Shown: positions 11,991-22,726 of the stretch, piece after piece
How the letters are laid out: each line of letters starts with the position of its first letter
How positions within the stretch are numbered: the stretch's first letter is position 1
Notes under the pieces: generated by a model
Told to the model about the DNA's origin: nothing
The model's input: only the letters and a program-made list of their open reading frames with translations
Databases searched by the model: none
Assembly: GCA_015501585.1 (NCBI GenBank)
Contig: JADNRY010000457.1
Span: forward strand, 1 to 47,269
DNA: 47,269 nucleotides
Source: Rhodocollybia butyracea
Lineage: Eukaryota > Basidiomycota > Agaricomycetes > Agaricales > Omphalotaceae
Direction: 5' to 3'
Made by a program: the position numbers and the translations under genes

Positions 11991-12224
11991 CATCAGGAAA
12001 AAGTCCTAAAGCCCAGGCTCCCCAGAGACACCCCCCCAATCCTAGGCAACCTGGGGCAACCTGAGGCATCCTGGGATACCCAGGGCTCCCCAGGTTGTCC
12101 TGGGCTGCCCTGGGGTTGACCTGGGATGACCTGGGGAAGCCTGGGTATCCCAGGTTACCTCAGGTTGCCTAGGATTAAGGGGGTGTCTCTGTGGAGCCTG
12201 GGCTTTAGGAACTTTTTCCTGATG
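11991..12224. repeat. Foldback element 1 (234 bp)
   Basis: It begins CATCAGGAAAAAGTYC-like sequence and ends with the reverse complement (CTTTTTCCTGATG). The two arms pair through CCTAAAGCCCAGGCTCC...GGAGCCTGGGCTTTAGG and on into CCTGGG-rich sequence. It has no coding capacity and lies in an intron of the MFS pseudogene. The shared terminus with element 2 indicates one family. A clear target-site duplication was not seen. Confidence 0.85.
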
Positions 12225-12254
12225 CTTGTGCATCTAATTCACAGTGAACTCTAG

Positions 12255-12638
12255 CATCAGGAAAAGCCGTTTTTGCCTAGGTGACCCTAGAGTGGCCTAA
12301 AGCAAACTAGGTGACCTATGAATCCTATGGCATCCTAGGAATTTGGGCTTGTCCCTTGCCAGTCAAGGCTCTTGAGGATTCCCTAGGGTATCCTAGGCAA
12401 ACCCAGGGCAAGCCTAGGTTTGCCCAGGTTTGCCCAGGTGTTCCCCAGGTGTTCCCCAGGTGTTCCCCAGGAGCACCTGGGCAAACCTGGGCACACCTAG
12501 GCTTGCCTAAGGAATCCTCAAGAGCCTTGACTGGCAAGGGACGAGCCCAAATTCCTAGGACGCCATAGGATTCATAGGTCACCTAGTTTGCTTTAGGCCA
12601 CTCTAGGGTCACCTAGGCAAAAACGGCTTTTCCTGATG
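12255..12638. repeat. Foldback element 2 (384 bp)
   Basis: This is an almost perfect palindrome of about 150-190 bp arms, from CATCAGGAAAAGCCG to CGGCTTTTCCTGATG. It has a short central array of TGTTCCCCAGG (three copies, about 12440-12470). Its right end abuts AG|GAATCAATG, so the intron acceptor of the MFS pseudogene lies directly at the element border. It shares the CATCAGGAAAA terminus with element 1, 30 bp away, and has no coding capacity of its own. Confidence 0.9.
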
Positions 12639-13894
12639 AGGAATCAATGTTTTTTCTAACAGAGTGTCTAATGGTATTCTACTGGGGATGTCTCTCGGAT
12701 TTGTACAGTTAGTAGACCCTGTCCCTTGACATTGGATGTGGATTCAAACTCGAACTTCACAGGTCATAGGAGAATTATTCTGCTTGGACCTCTGGGGCTG
12801 TCAATTGCCATGCTCTGTTTAGGGATTTCCAAGAATTTTGTAGCCCTGGTTATTTTCCGTGCCTTTCAGGGTATATTCAATGGCAATATTGGTGAGCTTG
12901 TTATCCATGAATGTTTTTCGGCTGTACATAAATTAACCAAGATTCTGATTTTTGCAGGGGTATCAAAGACAGTTATGGCTGAGGTTCATCGTGTCCCCTC
13001 TGTCTTATTACCTTCATCAAGTGTACTTATAGATTACCGACTCAACGAATATGGGGGATGCCTTTACACTCATTACAATTATGTTCACTGCCAGCTCTGC
13101 TGTTGGGTGCGTTGTGTTCAGCCCATCTAACACTCATCAATTTTAAGTTATTGTTTACAGTCCTGCTCTTGGTGGAGTTCTTGCTAGTCCAGCCACATGA
13201 TGGCCAAAAGCTTTTGGGAAGTTTGTGTTTTTCCACGATTATCCTTATTTTCTTCCTTGCGCCGCCGCTGGATGTTTGGCATTTGTAGCGTTTTTCTTTG
13301 GTTATCTCCTACTCTTCATCAATCCCCGGAGGCAGTTTAGGTCTTTCCCCATATCAATTGGGCTTGATTCTGGGCATATTCGCTGTAATAAATGGGATTT
13401 GGAACCTGTTCGTTCTAAGAAAAGTAAAAAAAATATGTCCTTGGAAAATGTACATCATATTGTACGCATCCTTCCTGATTATTTTCCCGCTTTTGTGGAT
13501 CATACGGGAAATTACTCATGCTGCGGGAAAGGTCAACACTCTAGTATGGGCATTGATCATTTGCCAGCTTTGCACTGCAACTTTTGTGACCTCCGGGTAC
13601 TGTTAGTATGGATACATCCTGTTTGGAAAAATGTTACTGACTCCTGGTTATCTAGACTCCATGCAATTGCTGGTTGTTCAAAGCACACCACCAAACTCAC
13701 TTGGCGCAGTCAATGGACTTGCTCAGGTGGTTGCATCTGGGACCTGGGGGCTTGTGCCACTTTTCGCATCATCTTTATTCTCGGTATTGCTGGAATCTTG
13801 TCTAGCTGGTGGACACTTGGTTGATGTCATCCTTATTGCTCTTTCAATAATAGGAGTCTTCTGTTCTTTCCAGCTTCCAAACAACAGGCTTTAG

Positions 13895-15421
13895 ATGTAA
13901 ACTGTACTAGATATAGCTGGGACTCCATGCTTAGCATTAGAAGGAGTTTATACCTCTATAGTATACACACATCTGTATGGATTGTCAGTGTATAACAAGT
14001 CTGCCTAGGGAAGACTCTGGAAGACTACCTTCATACTAGAATCAGAGCACCGCTCCTGCAGCAATCCCCGACTCCAGCTCAACTTTCCTCAGGCGGCACA
14101 TGGAAATGTGTATGGCAAGCATGAATCGATTTACAAAATTGCATTAATACAGATCGTAACTAATACAAGGTAAGAAATAATGTATAGTTTTTTTAGTTTA
14201 GCTACATTCATTCAGTGAAAGACGAAGAAAAATATTAGTTTGATGTTCATGTCATCAGTGATTTTACTTTTCCTTTAGTGTCAATGTTGGCGTTGGTGGT
14301 CCTAGTACTATGACAAGTAACGGTTTTTCTCGCTCCACCAGTTTTGGGGGCAATTGGGTGATGACATTGGTTGGAGTCGTTTGGGTTCAGGAGTGGCAAA
14401 GGATTCAGTGGCGCTGTGTTTTTTAGTGCTAACCAGGATTTACAAGAAAAGAGTCTTACTAGCAGTGGGCCAGTGCTATCATGTGGCGGTTACTGGGGCA
14501 GAAGGGAAGGTGGAGCTGTATACATGATTTACAGTAATATAAAGTTTCAGAGTCAAATTGATATGATAATTATTTATTCTGGGAACTTGCTGGGATCTGG
14601 GATTAATTCCCTTTCGGCCTTTGTCCAATGGACACAGCCAACCAATCATATGATCATGTCTGTGCTCTTCAAATATGGAGGTTAAAGTCACCATGAAACA
14701 GTGCAAGATAACATTGTAGCTTCCTACCACTCAATCCCAGACAACCAACATCTGATCTTCGCGCAGTGGACTCAGAAGCAGCTTTCAACGTTAGTCAGAA
14801 CTACTTTTTGTAATCTGGGTGAAGACTGATGACATCTGCGCTCATCAGCGCATCATGTACAGTTTCGGCGGCACATCTACAATCTCAGCATCTATGTACA
14901 GATACCACTACCCCTACCACTTAAATACTCTCTACATATATCCAGCAAAATATATCAAGTTCTCCCCTCAGAATACATCTACTTAGCAGCTTGATCCCTC
15001 AGTGCAATCATATCCCAGCAATGAAAGAACACAGAGTATGTGATAGTGCGTGCTATATTTTTGTGGTTATTCCCCTCACAAGCATGAACTGAGAACCAAA
15101 GCCTAGTAGAAAAGGTAAAGCTGTCCTCCTCAGTGACCTCTGTAAATTCACTCTCCATCCCCAGCGGGATTATACTCTAATGCACCTGTGTACTTCAACC
15201 ACCCATATGTCAACTTCCAATCTAATCGCCATCGCAGAGCAATTGCAACACTTACACTTTCTACAATGTTCTCCCCTCAGTGCCTCTGCAATATACCAAT
15301 GCTTCTGTGGTTTCAATTCAGGTTCTACTAGGTTCTATGCACTTTTCCGAGCATATAGAATTGTTTTCTGAGAGCTTTGCTTTGTCGAATATAGCAGAAT
15401 ATAGCTCCAGTTAAGAAACCG
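13895..15421. other. Gene-poor stretch
   Basis: No recognisable coding sequence is seen. A 104-codon frame at 14371-14685 has no family motif and no intron context. The sequence is AT-rich, with short polypyrimidine runs. Confidence 0.35.
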
Positions 15422-17030
15422 GATCTATATTTTTTAAACATGGCTGGACATGTCCAACGCTATTTAAACAGGTTTAAAGCTTCATTTAAATGAGGATTCA
15501 TGTTCTTGTGCATAGCTTACAGTCCCACTTTGTTTACTCTACCGTGACTTCAAGTTTAAACAGGCATTTAAATCCGTAAATTAAACAAGTACTTAAATCA
15601 GTAAACTATCGAGCAAATTTACAAGTCACAGTCTACATATGGTCAGTGGTATTAAACAAACATTTTAAACACTGTGCTTTAAACAGAATTCCTTGAATGT
15701 ACTTACAACATTTAAATCCCACCTTTGAACAAAAGATCAAGCAGAGATCTGAGTCAAACATCTTTTTCTGTGAACACAGCGCTGAACAGATGCATGGGGA
15801 CTCGGACATCTGTGTGGTAAAGCATTTGGATGCCAGATCTCCTTCTTTGAAGCACAACAGCACACCTTATAAGATATCTCGCTCGTGTTGGAATTCGGGT
15901 GTGCACTTGGCAGTGGCATGCGCAGCTATAGAATCTAACTCACGAAAGGTTGAGTAGTTGAGTACCGCCGTTAGGGCCAGTGCGGATGCATGCGGCTCAT
16001 GCGACAGCTGTTGGCAAACTTGGGATAGTGGTCAGAATCGTCGGATGGTGGTGGTGGTGGCAAGAGAACAAGAGCCAAGTACCCTCAAACACGAACAATA
16101 GACAATGGCCAATTACACGGTCATGTGCAAGCCTGGCCGACTCTTATTTGTCATTCAAAGCTTGGGCCATCCATTATCTATTGTTCAGTGGCCAACCGAT
16201 TGAAGGTAACTTGCCTCTTGTTCTCTCACCACCACCACCACTATCTGACCACTATCCCAAGCTTGCCGACAACCATCGCACGATTGTGAGCCACATGCAT
16301 CTGCGCTGGCCCTAATGGTTACTCAACCTTTTGTGAGTTAGAATCTATCGCTAATCCGGCAAGTGCATGCCCGAATTCAACAAGAGTGAAATATTTGATA
16401 AGGTGCGCTGTCGTGCTTCACAACAGGAGATCCGACATGATTCAAATGCTTTACCACGCAGATGTCTGAGTCCCTGTCCCCATGCATCCGTCCAGCGTTG
16501 TGCTCATATTCAGAACAAGATGTTCGATCTCTGTTCGATTTTTGTTCAAAGGTGAGATTTAAATGTCTTTGTATATTTAAAGAATTTTGTTTAAATGCAT
16601 GGTGTTTAAAATGTACGTTCAATACCAACCGTATGTTGAGCGTGACATTTAAACTGCTTGATGTTTATTGATTTAAGTAGTTGTTTAATTTACGGATTTA
16701 AATCCCTGTTTAAAATACATCTGCAAAACCTGGGACAAGCTTTGGCTGCTCTGGAGCACTCTGGAGCGCTCCAAAGCTGTCAAAGCTGCCAAAGCAACCC
16801 AGAGCAGCTCAGAGCGCTCTACAGCAAGTACCCTTGCTCTGAGATGCTTTGGACTGAATAGCAACTGAATAGAACTGCTTTCATCAAAACCCAGGTTTTG
16901 CAGATGTAGAGTAAGCAAAGTGGGACTGTAAGCTATGCACGAGAACAGTCCAATAGCTCATTTAAATGAAGTTTTTAAACTTGTTCAAATCGCGTTGGAC
17001 ATGTCCAGCCATGTTTAAAAAATATAGATC
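15422..17030. repeat. Giant inverted repeat, about 1.6 kb
   Basis: The left arm starts GATCTATATTTTTTAAACATGG and the right arm ends with its complement. Pairing continues inward through TGGACATGTCCA, CATTTAAATGA, CAAAGTGGGACTGTAAGC, CGTAAATTAAAC, TGAACAAAAGATC, CTCGGACATCTG, AGATCT/GGAGATC and GGTGGTGGTGGTGG (16047) against CCACCACCACCAC (16229). It reaches ACAATAGACAATGGCC against its partner near 16180. Arms are about 700-780 bp with mismatches and small indels, and the loop is roughly 16110-16170. Arms are rich in TTTAAA. No protein signal is seen. This may be a foldback transposable element. Confidence 0.85.
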
Positions 17031-19114
17031 TGGTATCAGTCCAGTTTGGGTTGAGGATGATGATCTAAGGATGTGATCAGCGCATTTCTTTCCTAATCAG
17101 GATATATTATGGCGGAAGTAATTATCACTATAACGGTATTAAGGTACCGATCTTTCAGAACAGAAACTCGGCAATAAATTGCCCTCGTAATTACGCTGTT
17201 ACAATAAAACGATACTTTGTTTATCGTCTTCCTTCGTTCAACTTCCAAGAAAATGCTTCTCGACATGCAAAAATGAGTGACTTCGCCCCTCAGCATGAGT
17301 ACTGACTTAACCCGTCGCACCTTGGGCTGTGAACAGCAATAATCGTAGGACCAATATGCTTGTGGCATTAATATTGTGGGCATCTAAATCAACTCCAATC
17401 ACCATTGGATCTGTACAATCGTCAATTCTGCTAACAGATTCGACTATTGAATCTCTTCAAGTGTACTGTTCTGGAAAATAATGTGAGTTGCTACTGGAAC
17501 CGACATTGGTACTGTTTTCATCAACACAGACAATAGTGAATTTCCGAACTCATGTTCATAGGCCATAATTCAACATTTCTGATGATAACCCTCAGTTAAC
17601 CCCTATTGGACTTCCCACTGAGCTTCCGTCCGACGGAGTTAATGGCAATGTGACAAGAGATTGACCTCACCGCAGACAGCGCACGCTCTCACAAGTAGGC
17701 GATAGGAAATCAATTTATCGAAATGTCGATGAGGACCGCTCATTTCGCATGTCCAGGACCTTAGTGCTGGGTATAGAACTGTGACGTATCATACCGGCCT
17801 GTATAATACACAAATAATACGTACTATACCTCAAGCCTCCGAGAAACCATGTATAATATGTATAAAAATCTGAAAGTGGTCTGAGCTCTCTGAGTACTCT
17901 CAGCATGGTTAAGTAGCCTTAGGATGCAATTTTCCAATGAAATACTCAAAAATTTAACATCAAATCCCAGTGCTTACTAGTGGTTTACTATTCAATGTTC
18001 AAAAAGGACGAGGACAAGCTGAACAACGCGGCGCGTTCATTTCTTGACAGTGATGAATTTGGCTTAGTCGACAAAGTCTTGGATACTGACCTACCTTTCA
18101 TAAGTTGAGCTAAGTAATCTCATGCACTTGATGAGTTTGTCAATGACTCAATGATATGTTTTCTCCAAAGTTTGAAGATAGTACTCAAATGTGAAAGGAA
18201 CTTTATCATCTCAGCCTTCCAGCGGAATGGACTGATGCGGACACAAAGTGGGAGGCAAACGGTATGTCGTGGTAGCCGTTCATTGTTATTATACACGTAT
18301 TATTTTTCCTGCAGGAGGAATATGTAATTGTCTGCGCTGTTTTTGTTGTTCGCCCTACTCGCTGTTCGCTGTCATGAAGTTATTTCGCTCCTTATAGTTT
18401 ACTGTATAATTACGACCAAATGATCGCGTAACGCGTTTGCTGGACTTGCTCTGTGTATTGGGTCTAATGACGTTTGGCGCTGTGTAGCTAGGTCACTGTT
18501 CCGTATTACTCAAATGGTGTTCGAAAATTGTTCCGCTATACCTCATCCCTACAACCGCCACTCTGTAAAAAACATCCAGAGGTGGATGTGGCCCGTCAAA
18601 ATCGGTGGCATATATCGGCCACACGCCACAAAAACCGATGTTTTGACCAGCAAAAGAGCTATATCAAGTATCACACCGCCATTAGCTCCGCTTCTGAGAG
18701 GAAAGCCTACTGAGAAAGGCTACATGATATCCGAAGTATTTTGTTTCAGTGCCTCTGAAATGGAAAAACCAAGTCAGTTTCTCCATTTCAGGCGGCCCAA
18801 AATTCAACATTTCAGAGAGTATCTGAATTGATGTCCAAAGTATTGAACTTCCCACTGAGCTTCCATCCGATGGAAGTTGAGGTAATGGCGGTGTGTATGA
18901 CACTGTTACTTCCTCATATCACCCTCAGTCTCCATTTGCAGAAGTCGTGTTTGCTCAAGCTCAAGCTCGCATTTAGTATAAAGTGGGTTGCTTGGTATAG
19001 CCGTCGTTTCAATTTCCAGCGTGCCGCGGATTTGTTCTTCCTCTCGAGTCTCGTTGGTTTTCACATATTTACCATCGTTGCATCTGCCCTCTTCTTTGCG
19101 TGTCAGCTCAAGCC
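17031..19114. other. Gene-poor stretch with short dispersed repeats
   Basis: No gene is recognised. Two blocks (about 17608-17665 and 18846-18905) share ACTTCCCACTGAGCTTCC, then a TCCGAYGGA core and a TAATGGC tail. A hairpin at about 18597-18652 pairs GTCAAAATCGGTGGC with the GCCAC...ACCGATGTTTTGAC side, and another near 18755-18800 pairs CCTCTGAAATGG with CCATTTCAGGCGG. These look like remnants of small repeats upstream of the P450. Confidence 0.4.
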
Positions 19115-21445
19115 ATGACATTGTGGAAAATCATCAGCATTCCCTTGGCTTTGGCCATCGTTGTTGCTGTGTTCTCGCGCCGACGGCGCTCGCTGCATCA
19201 CAATCTACCGCCTGGTCCACCAGGCCATGATCAATCACAGGTCTTGGGCTGCAGATGGAACACATTCAAGGCATGGAATGATCTATATGGTAGAGCTCTT
19301 CTTGCTTTCCAGTACCCTCCGGTTTCTTGACAGCAGGTATCACAGGCCCCGTGGTATCTTTCTTCATTGGTCAACAGCGTACCATTGGTCTGACACTCTA
19401 CTATTTATCAACGGAAACCACGTCTTACTTGTGTTCTCTCTATAGTGTTGGGAACTATGGAGGCGACCATAGACCTGTTGGAAAAGCGCAGCGAAATCTA
19501 CTCAGATCGTCCACATCATATCATGGGGTGAATCTTCATCTCCCTCTGCTCTGCTAATGGTGCTCACGAAACTTCAGGGAATTCCTGTTCTCGGAGTTGC
19601 GCGGTTTTTCGATGAATTATGGAGCTAAGTGGCGAAACTGGCGAACGGTTCGCGTCCCTTAGAAGCCTCTCAATGAAGACTCGGCTCATCTTAGCTTTTC
19701 CTAGCTCCAAAGCTCGATGTTCAGCCCTCAGGCATCACCTCAGGTCAAGCCCATGCAGATTCATGAATCTGCATTGTTATTGAATGACCTCCTCACGAAT
19801 ACGGATTCTGCGATAAATCATTCGATCTTACGAAGGTACGTGTTTTTGGGAATTTTCTGGAAGGACTTGAACACGAATTGGAGCCCAGATACACTGCATC
19901 GTTGATGTTCTACCTCGCATACGGGCGTCGCGTGAAGTCCTTAAACGACCCGCTTTGTATGGCTCATGACGTCGTGGAAGAATGTGAGTACATTTCCTCC
20001 TTTCACTGCTGTAGATAAAGCTCACATTTTGATAGACATTGAAAGGTATGCCACAATCTCTGTTTAATTTGGGCTTGCAGTAGTAACTATTTTTCACAGT
20101 ACAAAGTGGGTTATCATTCGGAAAAACGGACTAAGATTTTGAAATTGCTATTTTAGGGTACCCGGGCGGCACTTTATAGAGTCTGTGAGTATTCCTTTCT
20201 TGTGAACATAATTATCCGGGGACTGAGTCCAGCATTATCCAGTGGCCCATATTATTATGGCTCCCTGTAAGTGAACCTCTGGTTTTTGAACTGAAGCATA
20301 TGTTGACGCATCCAAAGCGTCCATTACAGTGGTTCCGCCGTGAACCTGAACGACAGCGAGACGTGAATACAAATCTATACATGACAGCTTTGAACGACGT
20401 CAAAAAGAGAATGCAAGACGGCGCTGTGCCACCTTGCACAACCACTTATGGTATCGCAAAACAGAAAGAATTAGGCTTTAGCGATATCCAGTTGGCCTAT
20501 GCTCTCTCCACTCCGTGGGCCGCAGGCATTGGAACTGTGAGTTCGAGTTTAATTTTTCGGATGGTAGATTTACTGATGATGCGAGCAGACAACCGCCGCG
20601 TTTGAGATAGCAATCTGTGCCTACCTTTTTTCTCTTGCTTTTTGAGACTTCTAATGCGTTGCTGCATAGTGGCAATGTTGCACTTCCCGGAATGTGTCCG
20701 TGAGGTGCAGGGGGAAATTGATGCAGTGGTCGGACGAGATCGCCTTCCCACGTTTGAGGACCAACAGTCTTTGCCTTATACGGATGGTTTCATCAAGGAG
20801 ACTCTGCGGTATGGCGAGTTACATTTGTATTGGGAAGACAAATGAATTTTCTGTTTCAGCTGGAGAAGCGTTCTTCCCACTGGTATTGCACACTCGGCAG
20901 CAGAGGATAACACTTATCATGGAATGTTTATCCCGAAAGGCATCCCCGTATACACCAATGCCGCGTTAGTAGTTCACCTCGTTAACTGAATTTTGATCTG
21001 CTCACCTATTCAACGTTAGTGCAATCACGCACGATCCGACTGTGTTTCCTGACCCGCATACTTTCAAGCCCGAAAGGTTTATTGAAACTACTGACCCCAG
21101 GCTTATCAACCACAAATTTGGTTGCTTCGGCTTTGGGCGTCGAGTTTGTCCAGGTATACACGTTGCACTCCAGTCACTCTATATTGTGATTTCCAGGTAG
21201 GCCGACCCAACGCTTTTCCGTGAGATTTGGTGTTGATCACCTCCTCTAGAATGCTTTGGGCCTTTGATGTGCTTCCAGTTGTGGAGAATGGCGTCGAATA
21301 TATTCCTGGAGCAGATGATTTCACCCTAGGTTTGGTCAGCCGCCCAGCAAATCTAAAATACCGGCTTGTTCCACGGTTTGAGAATGTAAAAGAGCTCGTC
21401 ACCATGGAAGCTGAACGTGCTACAGCGGAAGTTGGTGCTCTCTGA
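19115..21445 (+). CDS. Cytochrome P450, CYP5150-like
   Basis: This is a haem-thiolate monooxygenase of the endoplasmic reticulum; substrate is unknown. Splicing gives about 15 exons and 506 residues with no stop. The N-terminal membrane anchor is at residues 1-20, followed by an Arg run and the Pro hinge LPPGPPG (31-37). The I-helix oxygen-binding motif is AGIGTT (288-293), the ExxR motif ETLR (345-348), and the PERF motif starts near 400. The haem loop FGFGRRVCPG has Cys426. Several exons are tiny, for example YIER and WPILLWLP. The apparent stop after WRNWRT is removed by an intron from GTTCGCG to TTTTCCTAG (about 19649-19706). The start is the ATG at 19115, just before the hydrophobic anchor. 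The CYP5150 label rests on overall resemblance (WRNWR, RPLQWFRREPE, ETTDPRLINH); the P450 call itself is firm. Confidence 0.88.
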
Positions 21446-21674
21446 CCTAGATGCACAATAAGGACATGCTATCCCATCATTACATTCGATCTTACAGATC
21501 AGATAGCCCTATTATCCCAATCGTCCTCTTTCAACTGCGTGCCTCCCTTTCTATCCTTTTCTTTCTATGCAATTCAAGTACTCGATACAATATTAGAATA
21601 AACCATGTATACAACCAGTAACGATTGCGACGAATCTTGATGACATTCACCACGCCTATTGTTCCCTTTGGCCT
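21446..21674. other. 3' flank of the P450
   Basis: AATATTAGAATAAACC near 21589 may help polyadenylation of the P450 mRNA. No gene is seen. Confidence 0.3.
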
Positions 21675-21833
21675 GACTGAAGTACAATTACGCCCGACTG
21701 AAGTACAATTACGCCCGACTGAAGTACAATTACGCCCGACTGAAGTACAATTACGCCCGACTGAAGTACAATTACGCCCGACTGAAGTACAATTACGCCC
21801 GACTGAAGTACAATTACGCCCGACTGAAGTACA
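21675..21833. repeat. 21-bp minisatellite, seven full copies plus a partial
   Basis: The unit starts GACTGAAGTACAATTACGCC and repeats at 21675, 21696, 21717, 21738, 21759, 21780 and 21801, with a partial copy at 21822. The copies appear identical. There are no unique spacers, so it is not CRISPR-like. Because 21 is a multiple of three, it reads as an open RPTEVQL repeat on one strand and SGVIVLQ on the other. It lies between two convergent genes. Confidence 0.95.
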
Positions 21834-22726
21834 TGCATCACAAGACGCTCACACAAAGCTCAAGAACACGTCTATAAGGTCGGTTTTCATCATTTAATGT
21901 ACTTCGTGATCAAAATACATTGATTCTACTGACTTGACGTACTTCAAGTGAATATTTCTACTTCGTATATGTACATAACCCTCTGTCTTGCCCTCCAATT
22001 GCCCTCTGTGTTGCTGCTGTTCTGTACTTGAGGTCACACCTTGCTCCTTCATCTTACATTATTTGCTGTTACTCTAGTACTTACATACTCTTACTTCTAC
22101 TATTGACTATGCATAACTAATCGTTAACTTTCGTTAATTATCACTAGCACTTGATTGACTTCGTTTGAGTGCAGATAAATGATCTGATCCGACGGCAAAA
22201 ACACGAACGCCAATGGGACCGCGCCGGTTCTTCCTTCCTTCCTTCCTTCCAAAGTCAACGTCGCGCCGCATGTACAAGTGAGCAAATGCCCAGTATCGCA
22301 GTATGGAAAAGCATTTGAGCCATCCGAGTGATGGAAAGGAAATGAAAAACCGACGCGGTCCCATTTAGGAATAGTCGGTGTTTCTTCAACGACGGCGCTA
22401 TCTTGCTGCCCGGAGAACAAATCGCGCGAGCATGTGCCAATCATGTGCTCCGGCACTTGTTGGATCAAAATTTAGTATCTACAGATCTCTGCCTTTCGGT
22501 ATCTAATGGCATCTAATAGCATCTAATGCACACCTAGTCGGAGTCAAAAGAGTATTACATGCTTTTGGATGCCTACAATGCCAACAAAGTACACAAACAA
22601 AGTACATTTTCTGATGTAAAGTAGGATGTACCCGAACACCGAAGTACGATCAATAGGCCTCTTTAAACGATGAAAACCGACGTCATACACGTCCCTCGAC
22701 CCTCGATAATCATACAACTCTTACAT
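21834..22726. other. Convergent intergenic region between P450 and dehydrogenase
   Basis: This carries a minus-strand 114-codon frame (22124-22468) with CDTGHLLTCTCG that looks mildly coding but matches no family I know, and a CTTCC run at 22231-22250. An imperfect inverted match GGTCGGTTTTCATC (about 21879) and GATGAAAACCGAC (about 22669) brackets the region, so a small decayed transposable element is possible. GAAGTAC words are frequent. Confidence 0.35.

Larger units (their letters stand above)
11721..13894 (+). pseudogene. ZIFL-type MFS transporter, decayed, with retained introns
   Basis: Exons are recognisable in order: 11721-11805, 11854-11960, 12641-12702, 12763-12891, 12958-12983 onward, and the last exon about 13656-13894. 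Conserved pieces are HGDGKKTGYYAGII, ESMFFLTECLMVFYWGCLSD, GPLGLSIAMLCLGIS, GVSKTVMAE, the FFHDYPYFLPCAAAG helix and SLGAVNGLAQ. These match the membrane transporters annotated as zinc-induced-facilitator-like MFS proteins in Agaricomycetes. Breaks: the donor after 11960 reads GGAAGT instead of GTAAGT; the 12702/12763 junction is out of frame by one; TGA at 13198-13200 replaces a conserved Arg codon (CGA to TGA); and the loop between the two six-helix halves is largely missing near 13310-13340. Introns survive, so this is not a processed copy. Confidence 0.85.

Noticed and set aside
19640..19710. Stop codon suggesting the P450 is a pseudogene
   Set aside because: An intron with GT donor after WRNWRT and TTTTCCTAG acceptor removes the stop and restores the family sequence.
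21675..21833. Possible CRISPR-like array
   Set aside because: Repeats are contiguous with no spacers and the genome is eukaryotic; it is a minisatellite.
22124..22468. Minus-strand 114-codon ORF with several Cys
   Set aside because: No family match and no splice or promoter context; kept only as a note for the intergenic region.
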